Positions 1 through 6,717 of a stretch of DNA of 64,000 bases are shown here, piece by piece. Within the stretch, counting starts at the first letter, position 1. Each line of letters opens with the position of its first letter. The notes beneath the pieces were generated by a model that saw nothing but the letters and a program-made list of their open reading frames with translations, had not been told where the DNA came from and did no database searches. Both the position numbers and the translations under genes were made by a program. This DNA is from Alitta virens (taxonomy: Eukaryota; Annelida; Polychaeta; Phyllodocida; Nereididae): assembly GCA_932294295.1 (NCBI GenBank), contig OW028580.1, forward strand, positions 10,383,374 to 10,447,373, read 5' to 3'.

Positions 1-45
1 GGCAGCGCCGATGAAGCAGTAAGTTAGGTCCACTTAGCACAGCCA
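1..45 (+). repeat. Partial monomer, 3' end (type N-like)
   Basis: These are the last 45 bp of a monomer. The tail reads GGCAGCGCCGATGAAGCAG and then the AGTTAGGTCCACTTAGCACAG linker, which is the tail seen in type N (for example 4772-5049). N is also the type that normally precedes an A monomer, as here. Confidence 0.85.
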
Positions 46-77
46 ATGAGAGGCACAGGACGAAGCGTGCATTATGA

Positions 78-116
78 TAGCCACGTGGGGCACTCGTGCG
101 TAGCGGGGTCAAGGCC
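78..116 (+). promoter_or_regulatory. Possible Pol III-like A/B box pair (weak), reference copy
   Basis: TAGCCACGTGGG (monomer 33-44) fits the A-box consensus TRGCNNARYNGG with one mismatch. GGGTCAAGGCC (61-71) fits the B-box consensus GGTTCRANNCC with one mismatch. Alpha and delta monomers have TTTT about 80 bp further on. The spacing between boxes is only 16 bp, shorter than usual, and no tRNA-like T-arm can be folded. I treat this as a lead only. Confidence 0.2.
81..99 (+). other. Dyad-rich segment with CACGTG core, reference copy
   Basis: Monomer positions 36-54 hold the 8-bp palindrome CCACGTGG followed by GCAC, TC, GTGC. CACGTG is the E-box/G-box core recognised by bHLH and bZIP factors in eukaryotes. 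Types C, C2 and K have CACATG, and types B, S, U and V have GGCACGTGG, so the palindrome is not invariant. No function is shown. Confidence 0.45.
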
Positions 117-236
117 GTTGCAGAGGGCCACACTGCTGACAAGAAAACAAACATCAACAACGCGACACCGAAGTGAAATACTCTATTATAGCGTTTTGGA
201 ACGACGTGGCACAGTTAAATTATCAGGACTACACAA

Positions 237-255
237 AAATGTAGGAAGTACATTT
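237..255 (+). other. Conserved hairpin (7-bp stem, 5-nt loop), reference copy
   Basis: AAATGTA, loop GGAAG, TACATTT forms a perfect 7-bp inverted repeat at monomer positions 192-210. It is present in essentially every type. In gamma-box types the right arm reads TGCATTT, which in RNA leaves a G-U wobble. In epsilon types the loop reads GGAAA with the stem intact. It is broken only in copies with AAATTGTA, such as 1714. Confidence 0.7.
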
Positions 256-323
256 TGCAGTGAGATGCCAGACTCACAGGCCGCACCGATGAAGTAGTAA
301 ATTAGGTCCACTTAGAAGAGCCA

Positions 324-601
324 ATGAGAGGCAGAGGACGAAGCGTGCATTATGATAGGCACGTGGGGCACTCGTGCATAGCGAGGTCAAGGCCGTTGTA
401 GAGGGCCAGGATGCTGACAAGAAGACAAACGACAACAACGCAACACCGAAGTAAAATACTCTATTATAGCGTTTTGGAACGACGCGGCACAGTTAAATTA
501 TCAAGAGTACACAAAAATGTAGGAAGTGCATTTAGCAGTGAGATGGCAGACTCACAGGCAGCGCCGATGAAGCAGTAAGTTAGGTCCACTTAGCACAGCC
601 A
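324..601 (+). repeat. Monomer type B (reference copy)
   Basis: Features are GATAGGCACG, GCATAGCGAGG, AAGAAGAC, the alpha box with GACGCGGCAC, and GATGGCAGAC. Copies start at 5328, 10332, 26454, 32847, 37850, 39518, 44501 and 55619. An internal TAG at monomer positions 76-78 breaks the open frame seen in other types. Confidence 0.85.
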
Positions 602-879
602 ATGAGAGGCACAGGACGAAGCGTGCATTATGATAGCCACATGGGGCACTCGTGCGTAGCGGGATCAAGGCCGTTGTAGAGGGCCAGGATGCTGACAAGA
701 AAACAAACGACAACAACGAAACACCGAAGTGAAATACTCTATAATTGCCTTTTGGAACGACGTGGCACAGTTAAATTATCAGGACTACACAAAAATGTAG
801 GAAGTACATTTAGCAGTGAGATGCTAGACTCACAGGCAGCGCCGATGAAGCAGTAAGTTAGGTCCACTTAGCACAGCCA
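602..879 (+). repeat. Fusion monomer C/N
   Basis: The 5' half has C markers (ACAGG, CCACATGGGG, GCGGGATC, CGAAACACC) and the 3' half has the delta box (TATAATTGCCTTTTGG) of N. The switch falls between the CGAAACACC and CTATAATT markers. I see this combination only once in the window. Confidence 0.8.
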
Positions 880-1157
880 ATGAGAGGCAGAGGACGAAGC
901 GTGCATTATGATAGCCACGTGGGGCACTCGTGCGTAGCGGGGTCAAGGCCGTTGCAGAGGGCCACACTGCTGACAAGAAAACAAACGACAACAACGCGAC
1001 ACCGAAGTGAAATACTCTATTATAGCGTTTTGGAACGACGTGGCACAGTTAAATTATCAGGACTACACAAAAATGTAGGAAGTACATTTAGCAGTGAGAT
1101 GCCAGACTCACAGGCCGCACCGATGAAGTAGTAAATTAGGTCCACTTAGAAGAGCCA
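880..1157 (+). repeat. Monomer type D (reference copy)
   Basis: Like A but with the AGAGG prefix and ACGACAAC. It has ACACTG, GCGAC and the alpha box with GACGTGGCAC. Copies start at 12000, 17004, 20062, 22007, 24231, 26176, 30624, 32569, 36182, 51171 and 60346. The 12000, 17004, 20062, 24231, 30624 and 60346 copies share TTTTGCAG with type A, so D and A exchange sequence or are recently related. Confidence 0.88.
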
Positions 1158-1713
1158 ATGAGAGGCAGAGGACGAAGCGAGCATTATGATAGGCACGTGG
1201 GGCACTCGTGCATAGCGAGGTCAAGGCCGTTGTAGAGGGCCACACTGCTGACAAGAAAACAAACGACAACAACGCGACACCGAAGTGAAATACTCTATTA
1301 TAGCGTTTTGGAACGACGTGGCACAGTTAAATTATCAGGACTACACAAAAATGTAGGAAGTACATTTAGCAGTGAGATGCCAGACTCACAGGCCGCACCG
1401 ATGAAGTAGTAAATTAGGTCCACTTAGAAGAGCCAATGAGAGGCAGAGGACGAAGCGAGCATTATGATAGGCACGTGGGGCACTCGTGCATAGCGAGGTC
1501 AAGGCCGTTGTAGAGGGCCAGGATGCTGACAAGAAGACAAACGACAACAACGCAACACCGAAGTGAAATACTCTATTATAGCGTTTTGGAACGACGCGGC
1601 ACAGTTAAATTATCAAGAGTACACAAAAATGTAGGAAGTGCATTTAGCAGTGAGATGGCAGACTCACAGGCAGCGCCGATGAAGCAGTAAGTTAGGTCCA
1701 CTTAGCACAGCCA
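1158..1713 (+). repeat. Monomer types E and F (adjacent pair)
   Basis: Both carry CGAGCATTATGATAGGCACG, which is otherwise absent from the window. E (1158-1435) has the D-like middle (ACACTG, GCGAC). F (1436-1713) has the B-like middle (AAGAAGAC, GCAAC, GACGCGG). The pair recurs only at 51449-52004. Confidence 0.88.
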
Positions 1714-1991
1714 ATGAGAGGCACAGGACGAAGCGTGCATTATGATAGCCACATGGGGCACTCGTGCGTAGCGGGATCAAGGCCGTTGTAGAGGGCCAGG
1801 ATGCTGACAAGAAAACAAACGACAACAACGAAACACCGAAGTGAAATACTCTATAGTAGGCTCAGGGAACGCCGTTGCACAGTTAAATTAACAAGAGTAC
1901 ACAAAATTGTAGGAAATACATTTATCAGTGAGATGCCAGACTCACAGGCGGCGCCGATGAAGTAGTGAGTTAGGTCCACTTAGCACAGCCA
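1714..1991 (+). repeat. Monomer type C (reference copy, epsilon box)
   Basis: Features are the ACAGG prefix, CCACATGGGG, GCGGGATC, CGAAACACC, the epsilon box (TAGTAGGCTCAGGGAACGCC), TTAACAAG and GAAATACATTTATCAG. Other copies start at 5606, 6996, 10610, 26732, 33125, 38128, 39796, 44779, 52005 and 55897. The 1714, 6996, 26732, 33125 and 52005 copies have ACAAAATTGTAGG, which breaks the conserved hairpin. Confidence 0.88.
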
Positions 1992-2269
1992 ATGAGAGGC
2001 AGAGGACGAAGCGTGCATTATGATAGCCACGTGGGGCACTCGTGCGTATCGGGGTCAAGGCCGTTGCCGAGGGCCAGGATGCTGACAAGAAAACAAACGA
2101 AAACAACGCAACACCGAAGTGAAATACTCTATAGTAGGCTCATGGAACGTCGTTGCACAGTTAAATTATCAAGAGTACACAAAAATGTAGGAAGTACATT
2201 TAGCAGTGAGATGCTAGACTCACAGGCCGCACCGATGAAGTAGTAAATTAGGTCCACTTAGCAGAGCCA
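1992..2269 (+). repeat. Monomer type G (reference copy, beta box)
   Basis: Features are GCGTATCGGGG, TTGCCGAGG, AACGAAAACAAC and the beta box (TAGTAGGCTCATGGAACGTC). This is the commonest type, with 22 copies starting at 1992, 5884, 7274, 10888, 12556, 13390, 17560, 18394, 20618, 22563, 24787, 27010, 27566, 28956, 31180, 33403, 33959, 45057, 52283, 56175, 60902 and 61736. Copies with AAGAGAGGC instead of ATGAGAGGC lie mainly in the G, I, U modules. Confidence 0.88.
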
Positions 2270-2825
2270 ATGAGAGGCAGAGGAGGAAGCGTGCATTATG
2301 ATAGCCACGTGGGGCACTCGTGCGTAGCGGGGTCAAGGCCGTTGTAGAGGGCCAGGATGCTGACAAGAAAACAAACGACAACAACGCAACACCGAAGTGA
2401 AATACTCTATTATAGCGTTTTGGAACGACGTGGAACAGTTAAATTATCAGGAGTACACAAAAATGTAGGAAGTACATTTAGCAGTGAGATGCTAGACTCA
2501 CAGGCCGCACCGATGAAGTAGTAAATTAGGTCCACTTAGCAGAGCCAATGAGAGGCAGAGGAGGAAGCGTGCATTATGATAGCCACGTGGGGCACTCGTG
2601 CGTAGCGGGGTCAAGGCCGTTGTAGAGGGCCAGGATGCTGACAAGAAAACAAACGACAACAACGCAACACCGAAGTGAAATACTCTATTATAGCGTTTTG
2701 GAACGACGTGGAACAGTTAAATTATCAGGAGTACACAAAAATGTAGGAAGTACATTTAGCAGTGAGATGTTAGACTCACAGGCAGCACCGATGAAGTAGT
2801 AAATTAGGTCCACTTAGCAGAGCCA
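2270..2825 (+). repeat. Monomer types H and H' (adjacent pair)
   Basis: Both have GAGGAGGAAGCG, TTGTAGAGG and the alpha box with GTGGAACAG and CAGGAGTAC. H' (2548-2825) differs at the tail by GATGTTAGAC and GGCAGCACC. The pair recurs at 7552-8107 and 52561-53116, each time after G and before J. Confidence 0.88.
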
Positions 2826-3103
2826 ATGAGAGGCAGAGGACGAAGCGTGCATTATGATAGCCACGTGGGGCACTCGTGCATAGCGAGGTCAAGGCCGTTG
2901 TAGAGGGCCAGGATGCTGACAAGAAGACAAACGACAACAACGCAACACCGAAGTGAAATACTCTATTATAGCGTTTTGGAACGACGCGGCACAGTTAAAT
3001 TATCAAGAGTACACAAAAATGTAGGAAGTGCATTTAGCAGTGAGATGCTAGACTCACAGGCCACGCCGATGAAGTAGTAGGTTAGGTCCACTTAGCACAG
3101 CCA
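2826..3103 (+). repeat. Monomer type J (reference copy)
   Basis: Features are GATAGCCACG with GCATAGCGAGG, AAGAAGAC, the alpha box with GACGCGGCAC, and a GGCCACGCC tail. Other copies start at 8108, 11722, 21174, 25343, 31736, 40630, 42020, 45891, 50060, 53117 and 57009. The monomer at 6718 has a J-type 5' part and a B-type tail (GATGGCAGAC). Confidence 0.85.
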
Positions 3104-3381
3104 ATGAGAGGCAGAGGACGAAGCCTGCATTATGATAGCCACATGGGGCACTCGTGCGTAGCGGGATCAAGGCCGTTGTAGAGGGCCAGGATGCTGACAA
3201 GAAGACAAACGACAACAACGCAACACCGAAGTGAAATACTCTATTATAGCGTTTTGGAACGACGCGGCACAGTTAAATTATCAAGAGTACACAAAAATGT
3301 AGGAAGTGCATTTAGCAGTGAGATGGCAGACTCACAGGCAGCGCCGATGAAGCAGTAAGTTAGGTCCACTTAGCACAGCCA
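3104..3381 (+). repeat. Monomer type K (reference copy)
   Basis: K combines CGAAGCCTGC with CCACATGGGG and GCGGGATC in the 5' half, then a B-like 3' half (AAGAAGAC, alpha box, GATGGCAGAC). Copies start at 8386 and 53395. The mix looks like an R-type prefix, a C-type middle and a B-type tail, so K may itself be an old fusion. Confidence 0.85.
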
Positions 3382-3659
3382 ATGAGAGGCACAGGACGAA
3401 GCGTGCATTATGATAGCCACATGGGGCACTCGTGCGTAGCGGGATCAAGGCCGTTGTAGAGGGCCAGGATGCTGACAAGAAAACAAACGACATCAACGAA
3501 ACACCGAAGTGAAATACTCTATAGTAGGCTCAGGGAACGCCGTTGCACAGTTAAATTAACAAGAGTACACAAAAATGTAGGAAATACATTTATCAGTGAG
3601 ATGCCATACTCACAGGCGGCGCCGATGAAGTAGTAAGTTAGGTCCACTTAGCACAGCCA
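3382..3659 (+). repeat. Monomer type C2 (reference copy)
   Basis: A C-type monomer with ACGACATCAACG and GATGCCATAC. Copies start at 8664, 47558 and 53673, and each is directly followed by Q. Confidence 0.87.
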
Positions 3660-3937
3660 ATGAGAGGCAGAGGACGAAGCGTGCATTATGATAGCCACGT
3701 GGGGCACTCGTGCGTAGCAGGGTCAAGGCCGTTGCAGAAGGCCAGGATGCTGACAAGAAAACAAACGACAACAAAGCAACACCGAAGTGAAATACACTAT
3801 AGTAGGCTCATGGAACGATGTTGCACAGTTAAATTATCAAGAGTACACAAAAATGTAGGAAGTGCATTTAGCAGTGAGATGCTAGACTCACAGACCAAGC
3901 CGATGAAGTAGTAATTTAGGTCAACTTAGCACAGCCA
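3660..3937 (+). repeat. Monomer type Q (reference copy, gamma box)
   Basis: Features are GCGTAGCAGGG, TTGCAGAAGG, ACAAAGCAAC, the gamma box (CACTATAGTAGGCTCATGGAACGATG), AGTGCATTT and a CAGACCAAGCC tail. The 14 copies start at 3660, 8942, 14224, 16170, 19228, 23397, 29790, 36738, 38406, 42854, 47836, 53951, 59511 and 62570. Gaps between Q copies are 19, 19, 7, 11, 15, 23, 25, 6, 16, 18, 22, 20 and 11 monomers, a direct measure of how irregular the HOR is. Confidence 0.9.
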
Positions 3938-4215
3938 AAGAGAGGCACAGGACGAAGCGTGCATTATGATAGCCACGTGGGGCACTCGTGCGTATCGGGG
4001 TCAAGGCCGTTGCCGAGGGCCAGGATGCTGACAAGAAAACAAACGAAAACAACGCAACACCGAAGTGAAATACTCTATAGTAGGCTCATGGAACGTCGTT
4101 GCACAGTTAAATTATCAAGAGTACACAAAAATGTAGGAAGTACATTTAGCAGTGAGATGCTAGACTCACAGGCCGCACCGATGAAGTAGTAAATTAGGTC
4201 CACTTAGCAGAGCCA
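3938..4215 (+). repeat. Monomer type G2 (reference copy)
   Basis: The body is that of G (GCGTATCGGGG, TTGCCGAGG, beta box), but the prefix is AAGAGAGGCACAGG. It always follows Q or M and precedes L. Copies start at 14502, 43111, 48114, 54229, 57843 and 62848. Confidence 0.88.
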
Positions 4216-4493
4216 ATGAGAGGCACAGGACGAAGCGTGCATTATGATAGCCACGTGGGGCACTCGTGCGTAGCGGGGTCAAGGCCGTTGTAGAGGGCCA
4301 GGATGCTGACAAGAAAAAAAACGACAACAACGCAACACCGAAGTGAAATACACTATAGTAGGCTCATGGAACGATGTTGCACAGTTAAATTATCAAGAGT
4401 ACACAAAAATGTAGGAAGTGCATTTAGCAGTGAGATGCTAGACTCACAGACCGCGCCGATGAAGTAGTAATTTAGGTCCACTTAGCACAGCCA
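4216..4493 (+). repeat. Monomer type L (reference copy)
   Basis: Features are an ATGAGAGGCACAGG prefix, TTGTAGAGG, an eight-A run in AAGAAAAAAAACGAC, the gamma box and a GACCGCGCC tail. Copies start at 14780, 27844, 34237, 43389, 48392, 54507, 58121 and 63126. The 9220 copy has a G2-type prefix. Confidence 0.87.
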
Positions 4494-4771
4494 AAGAGAG
4501 GCAGAGGACGAAGCGTGCATTATGATAGCCACGTGGGGCACTCGTGCGTAGCGGGGTCAAGGCCGTTGCACAGGGCCAGGATGCTGACAAGAAAACAAAC
4601 GACAACAAACCAACACCGAAGTGAAATACACTATAGTAGGCTCATAGAACGATGTTGCACAGTTAAATTATCAAGAGTACACAAAAATGTAGGAAGTGCA
4701 TTTAGCAGTGAGATGCTAGACTCACAGACCAAGCCGATGAAGTAGTAATTTAGGTCAACTTAGCACAGCCA
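4494..4771 (+). repeat. Monomer type M (reference copy)
   Basis: Features are AAGAGAGGCAGAGG, TTGCACAGG, ACAAACCAACACC and the gamma box with CTCATAGAACGATG. Copies start at 9498, 15058, 35627, 43667, 46447, 48670, 50616, 54785, 57565, 58399 and 63404. The 46447, 50616 and 57565 copies share CTATCGTAGG, as does the M part of the fusion at 42576. The 35627, 46447 and 50616 copies have the 1-bp deletion near the tail. Confidence 0.87.
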
Positions 4772-5049
4772 AAGAGAGGCACAGGACGAAGCGTGCATTA
4801 TGATAGCCACGTGGGGCACTCGTGCGTAGCGGGGTCAAGGCCGTTGTAGAGGGCCAGGATGCTGACAAGAAAACTAATGACAACAACGCAACACCGAAGT
4901 TAAATACTCTATAATTGCCTTTTGGAACGACGTGGCACAGTTAAATTATCAGGACTACACAAAAATGTAGGAAGTACATTTAGCAGTGAGATGCCAGACT
5001 CACAGGCAGCGCCGATGAAGCAGTAAGTTAGGTCCACTTAGCACAGCCA
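4772..5049 (+). repeat. Monomer type N (reference copy, delta box)
   Basis: Features are AAGAGAGGCACAGG, TTGTAGAGG, AAACTAATGAC, GAAGTTAAATAC, the delta box (TATAATTGCCTTTTGG) and a GGCAGCGCC tail. N closes most HOR units, and the next monomer is A or D in most cases. Copies start at 9776, 15336, 16726, 19784, 21729, 23953, 25898, 30346, 32291, 35904, 37294, 38962, 43945, 48948, 50893, 55063, 58677, 60068 and 63682. Confidence 0.88.
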
Positions 5050-6161
5050 ATGAGAGGCACAGGACGAAGCGTGCATTATGATAGCCACGTGGGGCACTCG
5101 TGCGTAGCGGGGTCAAGGCCGTTGCAGAGGGCCACACTGCTGACAAGAAAACAAACATCAACAACGCGACACCGAAGTGAAATACTCTATTATAGCGTTT
5201 TGGAACGACGTGGCACAGTTAAATTATCAGGACTACACAAAAATGTAGGAAGTACATTTTGCAGTGAGATGCCAGACTCACAGGCCGCACCGATGAAGTA
5301 GTAAATTAGGTCCACTTAGAAGAGCCAATGAGAGGCAGAGGACGAAGCGTGCATTATGATAGGCACGTGGGGCACTCGTGCATAGCGAGGTCAAGGCCGT
5401 TGTAGAGGGCCAGGATGCTGACAAGAAGACAAACGACAACAACGCAACACCGAAGTAAAATACTCTATTATAGCGTTTTGGAACGACGCGGCACAGTTAA
5501 ATTATCAAGAGTACACAAAAATGTAGGAAGTGCATTTAGCAGTGAGATGGCAGACTCACAGGCAGCGCCGATGAAGCAGTAAGTTAGGTCCACTTAGCAC
5601 AGCCAATGAGAGGCACAGGACGAAGCGTGCATTATGATAGCCACATGGGGCACTCGTGCGTAGCGGGATCAAGGCCGTTGTAGAGGGCCAGGATGCTGAC
5701 AAGAAAACAAACGACAACAACGAAACACCGAAGTGAAATACTCTATAGTAGGCTCAGGGAACGCCGTTGCACAGTTAAATTAACAAGAGTACACAAAAAT
5801 GTAGGAAATACATTTATCAGTGAGATGCCAGACTCACAGGCGGCGCCGATGAAGTAGTAAGTTAGGTCCACTTAGCACAGCCAATGAGAGGCAGAGGACG
5901 AAGCGTGCATTATGATAGCCACGTGGGGCACTCGTGCGTATCGGGGTCAAGGCCGTTGCCGAGGGCCAGGATGCTGACAAGAAAACAAATGACAACAACG
6001 CAACACCGAAGTGAAATACTCTATAGTAGGCTCATGGAACGTCGTTGCACAGTTAAATTATCAAGAGTACACAAAAATGTAGGAAGTACATTTAGCAGTG
6101 AGATGCTAGACTCACAGGCCGCACCGATGAAGTAGTAAATTAGTTCCACTTAGCAGAGCCA

Positions 6162-6439
6162 ATGAGAGGCAGAGGAGGAAGCGTGCATTATGATAGCCAC
6201 GTGGGGCACTCGTGCGTAGCGGGGTCAAGGCCGTTGTAGAGGGCCAGGGTGCTGACAAGAAAACAAACGAAAACAACGCAACACCGAAGTGAAATACTCT
6301 ATAGTAGGCTCATGGAACGTCGTTGCACAGTTAAATTATCAAGAGTACACAAAAATGTAGGAAGTACATTTAGCAGTGAGATGCTAGACTCACAGGCCGC
6401 ACCGATGAAGTAGTAAATTAGGTCCACTTAGCAGAGCCA
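6162..6439 (+). repeat. Monomer type I (reference copy)
   Basis: Features are GAGGAGGAAGCG as in H, but with AACGAAAACAAC and the beta box. Copies start at 11166, 12834, 13668, 17838, 18672, 22841, 28400, 29234, 34793, 40074, 41464, 45335, 47002, 49504, 56453, 61180 and 62014. The 6162, 11166, 45335 and 56453 copies share AGGGTGCTG. Most are preceded by an ATTAGTTCC tail. Confidence 0.85.
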
Positions 6440-6717
6440 ATGAGAGGCAGAGGACGAAGCGTGCATTATGATAGCCACGTGGGGCACTCGTGCGTAGCGG
6501 GGTCAAGGCCGTTGTAGAGGGCCAGGATGCTGACAAGAAAACAAACGACAACAACGCAACACCGAAGTGAAATACTCTATTATAGCGTTTTGGAACGACG
6601 TGGAACAGTTAAATTATCAGGAGAACACAAAAATGTAGGAAGTACATTTAGCAGTGAGATGCCAGACTCACAGGCCGCACCGATGAAGTAGTAAATTAGG
6701 TCCACTTAGCAGAGCCA
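6440..6717 (+). repeat. Monomer type P (reference copy)
   Basis: Features are an AGAGGACG prefix, GCGTAGCGGGG, TTGTAGAGG and the alpha box with GTGGAACAG and CAGGAGAACAC. Copies start at 11444, 40352, 41742, 45613, 49782 and 56731, usually between I and J. The 20896, 25065 and 31458 copies carry the GAGGAGG prefix of H or I joined to the P body. Confidence 0.85.

Larger units (their letters stand above)
46..297 (+). other. Recurrent 83-codon open frame, judged non-coding
   Basis: The frame from ATGAGAGGC to TAGTAA translates to a basic 83-residue sequence beginning MRGTGRSVHYDSHVGH. The same frame, or its 76-codon form from a downstream ATG, is open in 93 of 230 monomers. In most others codon 26 is TAG instead of CAG, CAC or CCG. 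The monomer length is not a multiple of three and several stops close each copy, so no longer frame can form. I see no domain and no coding pattern. The openness is explained by copying of one sequence. Confidence 0.8.
46..323 (+). repeat. Monomer type A (reference copy)
   Basis: Diagnostic features are the ACAGG prefix, ACACTG in the middle, AACATCAAC, GCGAC, the alpha box (TTATAGCGTTTTGG) and TTTTGCAG. Other copies start at 5050, 10054, 39240, 44223 and 55341. Each follows an N monomer, so A marks the start of a HOR unit. Confidence 0.88.
46..5049 (+). repeat. HOR unit 1, 18 monomers (5,004 bp)
   Basis: Eighteen in-register monomers in the order A, B, C/N fusion, D, E, F, C, G, H, H', J, K, C2, Q, G2, L, M, N. 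The unit starts at an A monomer and ends at an N monomer, like most units here. The part from 880 onward recurs about 50.3 kb away at 51171, including rare variants such as GCGAGCATTATG in E and F and the CTGCATT variant in K. The third monomer (602-879) joins a C-type 5' part to an N-type 3' part and appears only once in the window. Confidence 0.9.

Noticed and set aside
93..110. CENP-B-box-like sequence CTCGTGCGTAGCGGGG
   Set aside because: It matches 7 of the 9 essential bases of NTTCGNNNNANNCGGGN with correct spacing. A match of that quality is expected almost once per 278-bp monomer by chance on two strands. The key A is T, and several types also break CGGG.
78..130. tRNA gene or tRNA-derived SINE head
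   Set aside because: Although A/B-box look-alikes are present, no acceptor stem, anticodon arm or T-arm can be paired, and the box spacing is too short for a tRNA.
1..278. Monomer made of two diverged half-repeats (about 139 bp)
   Set aside because: Reading the first half against the second shows no consistent alignment beyond short A-rich similarities.
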